From contig JAFNXL010000019.1 of NCBI GenBank assembly GCA_017379075.1, positions 1 to 52,522 of the forward strand: a stretch of 52,522 nucleotides of DNA, in the 5' to 3' direction. Positions 16,003 to 25,911 of this stretch are shown one piece after another. The notes below the pieces were generated by a model. It searched no databases. It saw only the letters and a program-made list of their open reading frames with translations, and was not told the origin of the DNA. The translations under genes and the position numbers were made by a program. This DNA is from Bacteroidaceae bacterium (lineage in GTDB: Bacteria; Bacteroidota; Bacteroidia; Bacteroidales; Bacteroidaceae). The number at the start of each line of letters is the position of its first letter. The stretch's first letter is position 1.

Positions 16003-19000
16003 CTACTGCCCAGACGAAAGCAAATCGAAATCTTCTTGCAATCCGTAGGGAGAAAGACGGTACTGTTCTCCTGGCAACTGAGCGCCTACGCCTTCCCATG
16101 AGAATGGCCCCATCAATCCGCTCAACGGAGTGTAATGAGGGCCATAAAGATTGGCCAGAGAACCCACCACCCGTACTTCTATCCGGTTGCAGCCTGACTT
16201 CATCCATTGGGTTACGTCCAATCTATAAGGCGCAGAAATGATGCTTCCGGCGTTCTGCCCGTTCACCCATACCTGAGCCACAGTACCGGCCCAATACCCC
16301 AACTGTACAAAGTAATCATTACCGGGATTCTCCACATGATAAGTCTTGCCATAGCACATTTCCCAGGGGTATTCCGGATAGCCGGCCTTCGAATAGTCGC
16401 CCAATCCAATTCTCTGCGGTTGTTTGGCCAAGGCAAAACCTTTGGCAGCACCTTTCACACCGAAATGTCCTGTCAGCATCACAGGACCGATTTCTGTCCG
16501 AATGTCCATCCGCTTCATGCGAAGGGTCAGTTTATTGTCACCCAGACGCACCAAATGTCCAATGGAATAATCTCCCATTCGAGCATCCAAAAGTGTGTCT
16601 TTGGTATATCCCATCAGAATCACGTCATTGACAGAGACTTCCCACAACTCCGGCCTCTCTATAATGGCCGTCATGCCAGTGCGGTCAAATTCCTCTTCAA
16701 CCTTAAAAGCGTATTCCAGCTTTATCTCCCCCTCTGGAAAACTGTCACGTTCCAGAATGCTCCTGCGATACTGCACTGCCGCTTCCCACGGATCACTTTT
16801 CCCGAAATGACGCCACAACTGAGAATTGGCCTCCTTATAGAACACATCCTGCAAATGTTTGTCTCCAACAGTCATACAGCAGAAATCAAGGTTCAGCACA
16901 TTAGGTCTGAGGGGATTCACCTCCGTTTCATCCTGGGTTTGCAGAGGTTTCAAATCGGCTGGAGATTCTTTTCCGGCTTCTGCATTAAGCACCTTCTCAT
17001 CAGATGCGAACCACAACTGGCTGTCTGCCGGAAAGAGTTTGGTCTCCACCTTCAACTTGCCGCCATCTGCCTTGGATTGCAGGTATATCCTGCCCGTCAT
17101 TGCATCCAACCGATACAGGTACTTACCTGGCATACTGACAGTTACCGGAGTCTCATCCGTCAATGACGAATTGGTCAAGAAAAGCAACTGCCCATCCTCA
17201 TACCTGCAACGATAGTGATACACATGGCTGTTCTCCGGACACTGCACCAACAAGTCGGTCTCTTGCCTGTAAAGCGAGAGTATTTCCTGTGGCGTCTGCA
17301 TTTTGATAACGGCATCGCTCTGCATGAAAGCCTGCAGTTCTGCGCTTTCCTCACCATCTACATAGTCGGGCAATCCCAATGCAATAATTCTCCCCCCAGA
17401 AGAGGCAAAATCACGCATCAACTGGAAGGTGCGGCTCTCCAGATTCTCCGTTTTGGCCGGCAGAACCACTGTGTGATAACGGGTCTGCCCCACCCTCAAG
17501 CACTTTCTGCCCACACTTGCGCAATCGGCCATTATGTCTTCGCACCCCAAATCATACTCCATCTGGCCTCTCTCCAAAGCGCCCAAGAGTGCCTGGAAAT
17601 CATTGGCAATATCCCAAAGAGGTTTGCCGCCGGACACGTTCGTGTAATGAAGCCACAGCGAAGTAGTAGGTTCCAGAATGAGCCAGCCATTCTCTTGCCG
17701 TCCCTGGCTCAACACCAGCGAAAGGCGGGCAAAATAGTCGTTCAGTACACCATATTCCTTCCACCATGGCGACAGGCTTGTGAACACAGGAGGATAGTCA
17801 AACTTTCGGGTTCCGGTTATGGTCATATGACTAAGGTGCTGGTTCATGAAGTTTACACCCAGGGCATACTCCCAGTCACCCAGACGCTTCATATCCTTGA
17901 GCGTCATGTCCCATCCTCCGCCACCGTATGTCTCGCTCAGCGTTCTGACTCTTCCTTTCTGGTTGGCCACACTGCGAAGTTCCTTTACCGCACGGATGTT
18001 GCCAAACTGAGCCTGACAGTTATCGTTATCATTGAACTGGTTGAAAAGCATGTCAATGGCCGGCATCTGATGCCATGCATACATTGCCATGTTGTCGGGA
18101 CCATTGCCCAGATCGGGCCAGGAATGCTCCCAGTAATGCCCTGTCCACAAAAGTCCCTTCCGCTCGCAATAGTCATGCCAAGGCTTGCACCAACGGTCTA
18201 TGAAGAGACGCAGCAACGTGGCATTATAGTCATGGCGCACCTTCTTCCAGTTGCCCGACTCCTCACCCAACCGAGGCCAGTGCAGTCTCAGGTCATATCC
18301 CCACATCTGTTGGAACACCTCAAAGAGGTCGGGTGTCCAGCGGCAATGTCCGCCCCTAGGCGTATTGATGTGTGGTTCATCCGTGAAGACACCCTTTATC
18401 TCAGTACCCACCCTAGCACCCAGATATTTCTCATAACCCTTTTCCATGGTCACTTCTATGAACTTCTCCGTCACACCTTTGGCCATCAAATCCACATACG
18501 GGAAGCCAGCAGTCCAGTTTGACGCACCATAGTATCCCAACTGATACGAGTAGTAATCACCCTCGCGTCCTTTGTATGCAGCCAGACTGTCCGTAATGTC
18601 CAGAAAATCCTCACCCACCTTTAGAAGGCACAGATAGCAACTGTCTGGCACCTGCCTCGTGCGTCTGCCCAGCAGAGCCTGCCCTTGGTTGTACGACTCG
18701 GGCATCTGGTCTGGCACATGTCCGCCCGCAAACCCACTGGGATAAGAGTTCTCATCGTAAATCCAGATATCCAGTCCCAGTTCCTTTCCTTTCTGCAAGC
18801 TATAGTTCCAAAGGTCAAACCATTCCTGGCTCAGATACTCGGTCTCCAGTCCGGGTCTGGGATGCACAAAAGCACCGCCAAAGCCTTGCTCCTTCAGTTC
18901 CGCAAGCATACGGTCAATATCTTCAGTGGTCACGTCTGTGTTCCACACCCACAATGGGGCGCTGCGGAACTCACTGGACGGGTTGGCAAACTGTTTCTGC

Positions 19001-19104
19001 AAAACCTGGAACCGCAGTTCCCGCTTCTGTTCCTCCTGCTGACAAGCCACGCACATCAGCATGGCAAGGATAAGGGTGAAAAATGATTGTTTTATTTCTT
19101 CCAT
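16003..19104 (-). CDS. GH106-like glycosyl hydrolase lipoprotein (probable alpha-L-rhamnosidase)
   Basis: 1033 aa. The N-terminus MEEIKQSFFTLILAMLMCVACQQ carries a lipobox (CVAC), so it is likely surface-anchored. The catalytic part starts with the signature PLWVWN, then IDRMLAELKEQGFGGAFVHP, RPGLETEYLSQEW and WIYDENSYPSG, typical of the GH106-type barrel enzymes of Bacteroidota. The C-terminal ~250 residues are beta-sandwich, with FDRTGMTAIIERPELWEVSVN and AGTVAQVWVNGQNAGS as in GH2-type sugar-binding domains. The neighbour upstream on the same strand is a GH78 rhamnosidase, which supports rhamnose-containing pectin (rhamnogalacturonan) as target. Exact activity inferred. Confidence 0.82.
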   Translation of the reverse strand: MEEIKQSFFTLILAMLMCVACQQEEQKRELRFQVLQKQFANPSSEFRSAPLWVWNTDVTTEDIDRMLAELKEQGFGGAFVHPRPGLETEYLSQEWFDLWNYSLQKGKELGLDIWIYDENSYPSGFAGGHVPDQMPESYNQGQALLGRRTRQVPDSCYLCLLKVGEDFLDITDSLAAYKGREGDYYSYQLGYYGASNWTAGFPYVDLMAKGVTEKFIEVTMEKGYEKYLGARVGTEIKGVFTDEPHINTPRGGHCRWTPDLFEVFQQMWGYDLRLHWPRLGEESGNWKKVRHDYNATLLRLFIDRWCKPWHDYCERKGLLWTGHYWEHSWPDLGNGPDNMAMYAWHQMPAIDMLFNQFNDNDNCQAQFGNIRAVKELRSVANQKGRVRTLSETYGGGGWDMTLKDMKRLGDWEYALGVNFMNQHLSHMTITGTRKFDYPPVFTSLSPWWKEYGVLNDYFARLSLVLSQGRQENGWLILEPTTSLWLHYTNVSGGKPLWDIANDFQALLGALERGQMEYDLGCEDIMADCASVGRKCLRVGQTRYHTVVLPAKTENLESRTFQLMRDFASSGGRIIALGLPDYVDGEESAELQAFMQSDAVIKMQTPQEILSLYRQETDLLVQCPENSHVYHYRCRYEDGQLLFLTNSSLTDETPVTVSMPGKYLYRLDAMTGRIYLQSKADGGKLKVETKLFPADSQLWFASDEKVLNAEAGKESPADLKPLQTQDETEVNPLRPNVLNLDFCCMTVGDKHLQDVFYKEANSQLWRHFGKSDPWEAAVQYRRSILERDSFPEGEIKLEYAFKVEEEFDRTGMTAIIERPELWEVSVNDVILMGYTKDTLLDARMGDYSIGHLVRLGDNKLTLRMKRMDIRTEIGPVMLTGHFGVKGAAKGFALAKQPQRIGLGDYSKAGYPEYPWEMCYGKTYHVENPGNDYFVQLGYWAGTVAQVWVNGQNAGSIISAPYRLDVTQWMKSGCNRIEVRVVGSLANLYGPHYTPLSGLMGPFSWEGVGAQLPGEQYRLSPYGLQEDFDLLSSGQ

Positions 19105-19217
19105 CTCTTTTTACGATATTTCATTCACAACAAGAGACCAGCCAATACATTATCATATATATGTCTCATTGCATGCGAACTTATTGTTGATTTACCTGTC
19201 AATCAAAGACTTTCAAT

Positions 19218-19271
19218 TCACTGTACGTGTGCCCATTTCTGTCCACGTCGGACATATATGCCATTTTTTAA
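19218..19271 (-). other. Out-of-frame remainder of the GH78 C-terminal motif
   Basis: In the -1 frame relative to the GH78 gene, the minus strand encodes LKNGIYVRRGQKWAHVQ and then stops at 19218. LKNGIYVRRGQK is the pattern that closes many secreted proteins of this group (compare PKGIYIVNGKK at 284-316 and SKGLYIINGRK at 22750-22782). GH78 itself stops at 19268 after IYNIKGQVVGSGDSS, i.e. at the point where this tail should begin. Confidence 0.7.
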
Positions 19272-22200
19272 GAAGAGTCTCCGGAACCGACAACTTGCCC
19301 CTTTATGTTGTATATCAGAGATTGGCTTGTCCGATTCTGTCTCCCTTCAACTGCATTGTCAATTCGGTCTGTCTTAACATCCATTTGGAACTTATAAGAG
19401 CCAGAGCCAAGTGAGATGCAAAGGCTATCCGTTCCTTGTACTAGTCCCTGTACACCATCCGCTTCACCAAGGCTGCTACCCATTTCTGTAACGTGGAACA
19501 TATTGGGGACTATCACACTTGCTTTTGCGCCAAATGGGACATTCACATTGAGCAGGATGGTATTGTCATCACTCTTCTCCCATTCTACGGCCACATCTCC
19601 CCTAACCGTATTCATGCGGGCCTTGACCCAGGAGAGGTCTGATGCGAAATAAGGCGCAATCGTAATGCTGTCATAAGCCAAGCCCTCATTTCGTATACCG
19701 CCAAGATGACTGTAGAACCATTCGTCAAGGTGTCCCATCATACAATGATTCTGAGAAGCTCGCATGTCCCAGAATTCGGGAAGTGAAGTGGCTCCTTGAC
19801 GGACAAAATAGCCGTAACTTGGCATGTCTTCAGCTGTGGCCATTTTATAAACAATATCATTATATCCATTCTCTGCCAAAGACATGAATAGCGGTTTCAG
19901 AGCCACTTCTCCTGTCGTTAGATGATAGTTGGCGTCCTTGACGCACTGAACTAACGAATTCAAGACTTTAGTCCTGTTTCTCGAATCCACAATGCCATAG
20001 TACAACGCCATTGCATTTGAGGCTTGTGTGTTGTTGTCATAATATCCTTTGCTGTGATAGAATTCTTTATTGATTGCCGCTTGAATGCGATTCGCCAATA
20101 TCTTATAATAGTTGGCGTCCGTTAACTGTCCAACGATAACCGCAATCTCTGCCATTGCTTTTGCCAGTGCATAATAGGTACAATTGATGGTGAATTTCAC
20201 AGACGTACGGGTATCGTATGCACCCCAATCGCCCAGTGTTTTGATATCCACAAGAATTCCTGAGCTACGGGTCTGGTAATAAGACATCAATTTCTTCATT
20301 GTCTGATACTGGTCTTTTAATGTCTGTACATCTCCATAAGTGAGATAGGAACGATAAGGGATCAGAATCGTACTGCCACCCCATGAAGGGTCATTTCCCC
20401 AAAAATCATCCAGTTGATAGAAACCTGGTGCCACATTGCAGATATAACCGTTATCGTGCTGAGAGTCACGTGTGTCCATAGCAATTTTCGGCATCCAGGC
20501 AGCAAGGTCGAAATTATATGTAAGGGAGTTGTACAACAACTGCGGCACTTCCAACCATCCCAGTTTCTCACGATGGGGACAATCGGTTAGGGAATTGTAA
20601 AGATTAGACGCAATACCACGCACTATGAGCGTATGGATTTTGTTCAGCAATTCATTGGAACAGCTGAAATGTCCTGTTTGTCCTACGCCAAGGCGAATAC
20701 GTTTTGCGGTGAACTGGTCGGTTGCAGGTGCCTTATCAAGTCCTTTGACCAAAAGGTATCTGAATCCATGATAGACAAGCGTGGGGCCCCATGTCTCTCC
20801 ATTGGCTTCGCCGCTGAATGTATATTGGTCATAAACAGGCGTGCCTATTTCGCTCTGGTCTATGCTACCCTGAGCATTGAGAAGTTCAGCCGGCCACATC
20901 TGGATGGTCTGTCCTTTTTCGCCCTTTAGGGTAAACTCATATTGTCCGGCGAAATTCTGTCCGAAATCCAAAAGATAATCACCATTGTTTATTGCTTTGA
21001 CGCTTACAGGATGCCACGTTTCCACCACATCCGTAGGCTGGTAATATTGCGCTGTCAGTTTGCCGATCGCCTCTGTACACAACACAGCATTGCGCCACGA
21101 ATCAATACCTTCTTGAAGTGATTCTTGTGTCGCTATGTTGGCATCATAATCCTCACCTCCATACCATGAGCAGAAGGTATAGGGCGTTTTCTCCGTATAT
21201 TTCCAACTTTCGTCAGAAGCGAATGTTTGCGTGGTGCCGTCTGCATATTCCACTTCCAATTGCCCGATAAAACGAAGGGGACCAAAGTCGTTTGTCAACT
21301 TCTGGTATCGAGCCATTTTCGGATTGTGGTACTGGGCACCAGCGACAAAGGCAATGACAGCATTGCGTCCCTCTTTTAAAAGGCCGGTCACATCGTAGGT
21401 AGCATAGAGTACGGTCTTGGGGAAGTGGGATTCACCCGGTTCAAGAACGTGATCAGTTACTCGCTTGCCATTAATCCGCAATTCGAAATTTCCTGCTCCC
21501 GAAGCATACATCCGTGCCTTGCTGATGGGTTTGGAAAGGGTGAAAGAGGAGCCAAAAGCTGTAAGGTTCGGATTTAAAGGCACCATGAAAGCCGGTGTCG
21601 GAAAATCTTTTGCCGTGTATTCCGTATGCCAAGCACTGCTATTGTTGCGTTTGACAGAAATAGTGAAATCCTTTGGAAAATTGGCGCACAAAGTGGCATC
21701 ACTTTCTGCAGGCATGTCAAAACGTGGATAAATGACAACACCGTTCACGTCCTTTTCCTCTCCCAAATCAATTTCCACATAACAGGGAATGGAAGGTGTT
21801 TGAGTATCCTGAGCAGTTGTTGTGGCGCCCAAGAAAGACGTATTCAGGATGTTTCCGTCCGTCAGATTCTCCGCACGCCAGGATGCAGGAAGCGCTTCTT
21901 CTAGTGAGATAGTAACCTTTTTGCCATGCGCCAGATTATTTCCCTCCGCATCCAAAACCTTAATCTCTGAAAGCTGCAAACGGTATTTGTTTCCCTCGGT
22001 CGTTACAGGGAGCCCCAACTTCTGAACATCCATTCGGATAAAACGGGTTGGGACGGAGTTATTAAACGCAATGTCTACATGAACGGCATCCGACTTTTCT
22101 TCTGTTTTATCCGCCTTGATCCATCGGGCTTTCCAATCGTTTTCAGATAACATCGCGGTCTCAAAGGTGTGCCATGTACTCCATTCACTGGGCTGATCGT

Positions 22201-22531
22201 CTTGATACCAAATCCTCACCCTCCAGCGATATGCACTTTTGGACTTAAGTTCCTTTCCGTTATATGCAATCTGGTAAGAATCGGCAGAAGTCACCTTTCC
22301 TGAAATCCACACCTCCGCTCCCTGTTCATCAACGACTTCAATTTCATAAGCCGTCTGACATGCCCCACGCTCTGGGGTTGTAACAACCCAACTGAATCGA
22401 GGAGTCTGGTCAATCCCAAAAGGGGAATCTAGATTGTTTACACGTAATGTATTTATATCCACTTCAGCCGAACAAGTGGAAAAGCTAACCAAGCTAAAAA
22501 GCAGGCAAAATAGGGTAAATATTTGTTTCAT
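19268..22531 (-). CDS. Alpha-L-rhamnosidase, GH78, C-terminal tail frameshifted
   Basis: 1087 aa with signal peptide (MKQIFTLFCLLFSLVSFSTCSA). Domain order fits GH78: N-terminal Ig-like part (LRVNNLDSPFGIDQTPRFSW), a carbohydrate-binding insert (~150-310, F5/8-type: IPCYVEIDLGEEKDVNGVVI), the rhamnosidase N domain (YASGAGNFELRINGKRV), then the (alpha/alpha)6 catalytic barrel with SLTDCPHREKLGWLE (catalytic Glu region), WGAYDTRTSVKFTINCTYY and the beta-sandwich end. The chain ends YNIKGQVVGSGDSS, which is the first part of a C-terminal sorting-like motif; its second part is present in the -1 frame (19218-19271). A TAACTTTG box lies upstream (22565-22558, minus). It pairs with the GH106-like gene for rhamnose release. 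Confidence 0.95.
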   Translation of the reverse strand: MKQIFTLFCLLFSLVSFSTCSAEVDINTLRVNNLDSPFGIDQTPRFSWVVTTPERGACQTAYEIEVVDEQGAEVWISGKVTSADSYQIAYNGKELKSKSAYRWRVRIWYQDDQPSEWSTWHTFETAMLSENDWKARWIKADKTEEKSDAVHVDIAFNNSVPTRFIRMDVQKLGLPVTTEGNKYRLQLSEIKVLDAEGNNLAHGKKVTISLEEALPASWRAENLTDGNILNTSFLGATTTAQDTQTPSIPCYVEIDLGEEKDVNGVVIYPRFDMPAESDATLCANFPKDFTISVKRNNSSAWHTEYTAKDFPTPAFMVPLNPNLTAFGSSFTLSKPISKARMYASGAGNFELRINGKRVTDHVLEPGESHFPKTVLYATYDVTGLLKEGRNAVIAFVAGAQYHNPKMARYQKLTNDFGPLRFIGQLEVEYADGTTQTFASDESWKYTEKTPYTFCSWYGGEDYDANIATQESLQEGIDSWRNAVLCTEAIGKLTAQYYQPTDVVETWHPVSVKAINNGDYLLDFGQNFAGQYEFTLKGEKGQTIQMWPAELLNAQGSIDQSEIGTPVYDQYTFSGEANGETWGPTLVYHGFRYLLVKGLDKAPATDQFTAKRIRLGVGQTGHFSCSNELLNKIHTLIVRGIASNLYNSLTDCPHREKLGWLEVPQLLYNSLTYNFDLAAWMPKIAMDTRDSQHDNGYICNVAPGFYQLDDFWGNDPSWGGSTILIPYRSYLTYGDVQTLKDQYQTMKKLMSYYQTRSSGILVDIKTLGDWGAYDTRTSVKFTINCTYYALAKAMAEIAVIVGQLTDANYYKILANRIQAAINKEFYHSKGYYDNNTQASNAMALYYGIVDSRNRTKVLNSLVQCVKDANYHLTTGEVALKPLFMSLAENGYNDIVYKMATAEDMPSYGYFVRQGATSLPEFWDMRASQNHCMMGHLDEWFYSHLGGIRNEGLAYDSITIAPYFASDLSWVKARMNTVRGDVAVEWEKSDDNTILLNVNVPFGAKASVIVPNMFHVTEMGSSLGEADGVQGLVQGTDSLCISLGSGSYKFQMDVKTDRIDNAVEGRQNRTSQSLIYNIKGQVVGSGDSS

Positions 22532-22676
22532 AAGGCAATCTTATTGATTCTGCATTTCAAAGTTAATAATAAATTCATCGAAAATACAGAAAAACAACAT
22601 TTTATTCCAAGAATATGAAAAGTTTATGTTATTTTCACAAAATTATTAAACAACAATAAGTATGTGATTCGTAGAA

Positions 22677-22735
22677 AACCTTGAACTTGACACGAGTTTT
22701 CCTGCAAAACAAGATGCCCGTGCAAGTTCAAGGTT
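22677..22735. terminator. Hairpin with 13-bp perfect arms
   Basis: AACCTTGAACTTG (22677-22689) and CAAGTTCAAGGTT (22723-22735); inner CACG/CGTG can pair after a one-base bulge. It lies directly 3' of the minus-strand fragment at 22744. Confidence 0.75.
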
Positions 22736-22743
22736 ACTTAGTA

Positions 22744-23007
22744 TTACTTAATCAGTACCTTGCGGCCATTGATTATATAGAGTCCTTTGGACAGAGACTT
22801 CACTGTACCAGCAGACACATTTGAATTTACCAAACGGCCATCAAGTGTGATTAGCAAAGGACTAAGAATAGAATGTATATCTTTCGCACATAAATGACAA
22901 TAGCCACCACGTCTTCTATTGTGCAAGGGTTTGCGTACCTGTTTACTTACACTACAATACCCATAAACTGACACCTCAGTACCAACTGGCTGGTACTGCA
23001 GTACCAT
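22744..23007 (-). pseudogene. C-terminal fragment of a secreted protein
   Basis: The last ~35 residues (LITLDGRLVNSNVSAGTVKS, then LSKGLYIINGRKVLIK) are the same C-terminal module as at the window start. The preceding ~50 residues (Cys- and Arg-rich, 'HNRRRGGYCHLCAKDIHS') do not look like its normal context. So this is most likely the 3' stump of a deleted gene followed by its intact terminator (22677-22735). The upstream region to 23460 holds no further gene I can support. Several GGTAC-rich short repeats (TGGTACTGCAGTACCA near 22990) lie inside it. Confidence 0.6.
22991..23007. repeat. Palindromic GGTACTGCAGTACC site
   Basis: TGGTACTGCAGTACCA is a perfect 16-bp palindrome centred near 22998. 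Related half sites occur beside it (CAGTACCAACTGGCTGG before, CAAAGTTGGTACTGCA after). It is within DNA upstream of nothing obvious, so an operator role is only a guess. Confidence 0.45.
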
Positions 23008-23463
23008 TTGTTATGTACCAAAGTTGGTACTGCAATGCTTTGACTTACCCTGGACAAATCATGGTCATGAATAATTCTCTAACTGGAAACAGATTTTTTC
23101 CAACTAGGCTCTTTTTTCCGGCCCACTAGGCTATCCCTTATTACTGCATTCATTTCAGTACATTGAAAGCGGCATAACTTTGTAAAGAATATTTACCAAC
23201 TCTGTTATTATTTGATTCGGTCTAAGCGGACACTGCTCGCAGAGGTCCCAACAAGTAACAATCCGCACACGATATGAAAATTATGATTCTACTTGTCATT
23301 GTTCTTAGACCCACAGTCTGCCAATTTTCGGTTTATACCATACAATTCATATATCTGTTTTGATTTTAATTCGGTTTTTCAACAGATTTATATACCTTTG
23401 CACGCAAATTACAGGAGCTTGCTCCGTTTTTTAGTTACTTATCTACCCCACCCTACTGCATTT

Positions 23464-24342
23464 ATGTTGCTTTATTATCTGCTGGCCTTGGGTTGCGTCT
23501 TCTTCTGGGGATGCACCTTTATTTCTTCCAAAATCCTGTTACAAGCTGGGCTGACGCCGGTGGACATCCTGCTGCTCCGCTTCGGACTGGCATACGGCAT
23601 GTTGCTGCCGTTCTACCGGAAGCATCTGGTGCTGCCCTCTTGGAAGGACGAGGCTTGGATGGCCTTTCTGGGCATAACGGGCGGCTCGCTCTATTTTCTG
23701 ACGGAAAACTCGGCAATCAAGTACACGCTGACCACAAACGCAAGTCTTATTGTCAGCCTCACACCGCTGTACACCATGTTGCTTATGAGGGTGCTGAACC
23801 GAAAGACAACGCGGCTTTCCTCGCGCATGCTTTTGGGCAGTCTGCTGGCTGTCATCGGTGTGTTCAGCGTGGTGATGAACGGACATATCCTGCTGGAACT
23901 GAATCCGCTGGGCGACTTTCTGTCGCTGGCAAGCGGTCTGTGCTGGTCGTTCTATTCCCTTGCCTATTGTCGTGTGGCGGAGAAATGGTCGGCCTTGCTC
24001 ATTACGCGCAAACTTTTCTTCTGGGGTTTCATCACCGCATTGCCGTTCGCTTTCTTGCAGGATTCTTCTGTGGACTTCTCCATCATTGCCGGCCAACCGG
24101 TCGTTTGGGGCAACCTGCTCTTCCTGGGCGTGGTGGCATCGCTGCTCTGCTTCTTCGGCTGGAATGTGGCCGTGAGCCGCATTGGGGCTATCCATGCCAA
24201 CAACCTTATCTATTTCAATCCGCTCATCACATTGCTGGTGGCGCACCAGGTGTTGGGCGAACCGCTCACCTGGATGTCCGTCAGCGGAATGTTGCTCACC
24301 ATTCTGGGCGTTTGGGTGGCCAATGGAAAGCGGAAGGAGTGA
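23464..24342 (+). CDS. EamA/DMT family transporter
   Basis: 293 aa counted from the ATG at 23464 (MLLYYLLALGCVFFWGCTFI). The longer frame from 23293 would add a segment without membrane character, and a TACCTTTG -7 box (23393-23400) lies inside that extension. Ten membrane segments are visible as two five-helix EamA repeats: 1-135 (FISSKILLQAGLTPVDILLLRF, LTTNASLIVSLTPLYTMLL) and 145-290 (FLSLASGLCWSFYSLAYCRV, ANNLIYFNPLITLLVAHQVLGEP). Inner-membrane drug/metabolite exporter or importer of unknown substrate. It stands alone; the rep gene converges on it. Confidence 0.93.
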   Translation: MLLYYLLALGCVFFWGCTFISSKILLQAGLTPVDILLLRFGLAYGMLLPFYRKHLVLPSWKDEAWMAFLGITGGSLYFLTENSAIKYTLTTNASLIVSLTPLYTMLLMRVLNRKTTRLSSRMLLGSLLAVIGVFSVVMNGHILLELNPLGDFLSLASGLCWSFYSLAYCRVAEKWSALLITRKLFFWGFITALPFAFLQDSSVDFSIIAGQPVVWGNLLFLGVVASLLCFFGWNVAVSRIGAIHANNLIYFNPLITLLVAHQVLGEPLTWMSVSGMLLTILGVWVANGKRKE

Positions 24343-24426
24343 CAAGCACAAATATTACATTCGCCCCCAATTTTCTTTTTTCCGTTAAATTCAAAACGCA
24401 TCTTTAGGGACGCATAGCACGCGCCC

Positions 24427-25890
24427 TTAGTCTGCCAGTCTGTAACGCAGGGAACAACCGTCGCCGAAAGCTGCTTCAAGGGCGTCCTTTACCTGTGGCA
24501 GCAGGTTGCGCTCGATGTACTCCATCACATAGTGCGTGGGGACGGTCATCGTCAGACAGTTGTTCACAAAGCTGTAGATACTTGTCTCACTAAACCATTT
24601 GTAGTACTCGTCTTCCGAAATGGTTTCCTCCACCATCTGCGTGAAAAGGTTCCACATGTTCAAGTCCTCCTCTGAGAGCAATGGCTTGCTTGGTTCTTCC
24701 TCCACGATACTTGCCTCTTCCACGTCTTCGGGCATCTCGGCGGCAAGCTGCCGCAGGAAGTTGCGCAAACAGGTTACCACGTATGCCCTCACACCTCTGG
24801 GCTTGAACTTCTCAATTTTTTCCTTCAACTCCTTCACCTCTGTCTGCAAGGCGGGAAGCATGGCATCGGTCATCAGTTCGCGCAGACTCATCAGGTCTGT
24901 GGAGGTCAATCCATATTCTGTCTGCAACACTTGCTCCAAGTCGGCGCGGCTTGCATATCCTTGGCGCTGCTTCTTTCGCGCCTGTCCCATGCCAGAGAGA
25001 TGGATGTTGAAGATGATGCTGTCGGGGTCTCCCTTTGTCTTGCCCACAGGATACTTTGGCGTATAGTCAAAAGAAAAGTCTATCTTGTTCGCCGCAGCCA
25101 GTTCGTTCAGCTCATCACGGATTGGATTAAGCACCATGCTGCAGAAGGTGGCAAACTTCTCGTACTTGTTCTGTACAATTTCCGTCCGCTTGGCGTTGTA
25201 GCGCAAAAGACCCAGGTATTCCTTGAACTCGATATAGTTCACACTCTTGTGCCCTACATGTTTCCATTTGCTCAAATAGATGTATACTCGAGGGCTCTGA
25301 CGTTTGCGGCAGAACGACACGATGTGGCGGACATGCTCGACATAGCCGCGCCTCATGTCAAAGACTCTGCTCACGTTCTCGCTGAGCATGCTTATCTGCA
25401 ACTGACCCGTTCTGCGCTTTCCGCCTGCATAGTTATACTTGATACCTTCTTTGCTGACATCACTGGTCGGAAACTTGATTTTACTGAAAATATTCGCCAT
25501 CACAATACTTTCCTCTCCAGTCTCGTCATCCTTTGTACTGTATACCACGTCAAGTTTTAATAACTTGTAACAGGCTTGTTCCAGTTCATTGTATGAGTTG
25601 GGGCTGACTCCGAGTTCTTTGATGGGTATGGTAAAAGTGACGGATCCACCGCTCATTTCTTCCTGAGAAAAGAGCATGGGCATCACGTTTTCAGTGCGCT
25701 TCCGTTGCTGAAGGTATTCGTTTATCTTGTCTTGCAGCGTATTCACCAGCTCAACCATTACGTTGGTTTGCATGGGTGTGAAGTCTCCCCTGATCTGGCT
25801 ATACACCAAAGGATTCTTCACGAACTCCGAGTCTTTCAGTTCTCGTACAAGTTCGTTTTTGGGATTGAATTCCGCAACCTTCTTTTTCAT
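24427..25890 (-). CDS. Replication initiator protein (Rep_3/RepB-like, plasmid/chromid type)
   Basis: 487 aa from the ATG at 25890 (MKKKVAEFNPKNELVREL); an upstream TTG at 25914 is less likely. The N-terminal half carries two winged-helix-like parts as in initiators of theta plasmids: NPLVYSQIRGDFTPMQTNVM, ELGVSPNSYNELEQACYKLL, then RRGYVEHVRHIVSFCRKRQSPRVYIYLSKWK and the IEFKEYLGLL segment. The C-terminal ~150 residues are coiled-coil then helical (TQMVEETISEDEYYKWFS...). A TACCTTTG box lies at 25919-25912 on its strand, and upstream follow ten 19-bp iterons (26015-26713) and a parA gene. I infer that it binds the iterons and opens the origin. Confidence 0.88.
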   Translation of the reverse strand: MKKKVAEFNPKNELVRELKDSEFVKNPLVYSQIRGDFTPMQTNVMVELVNTLQDKINEYLQQRKRTENVMPMLFSQEEMSGGSVTFTIPIKELGVSPNSYNELEQACYKLLKLDVVYSTKDDETGEESIVMANIFSKIKFPTSDVSKEGIKYNYAGGKRRTGQLQISMLSENVSRVFDMRRGYVEHVRHIVSFCRKRQSPRVYIYLSKWKHVGHKSVNYIEFKEYLGLLRYNAKRTEIVQNKYEKFATFCSMVLNPIRDELNELAAANKIDFSFDYTPKYPVGKTKGDPDSIIFNIHLSGMGQARKKQRQGYASRADLEQVLQTEYGLTSTDLMSLRELMTDAMLPALQTEVKELKEKIEKFKPRGVRAYVVTCLRNFLRQLAAEMPEDVEEASIVEEEPSKPLLSEEDLNMWNLFTQMVEETISEDEYYKWFSETSIYSFVNNCLTMTVPTHYVMEYIERNLLPQVKDALEAAFGDGCSLRYRLAD

Positions 25891-25911
25891 CTTCTTTTGA
25901 TTTCTCAGTGG

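Noticed and set aside
23493-24407. 304-codon frame overlapping the EamA gene
   Set aside because: Gly/Ala/His/Arg-rich shadow; the other frame has ten clear membrane segments.
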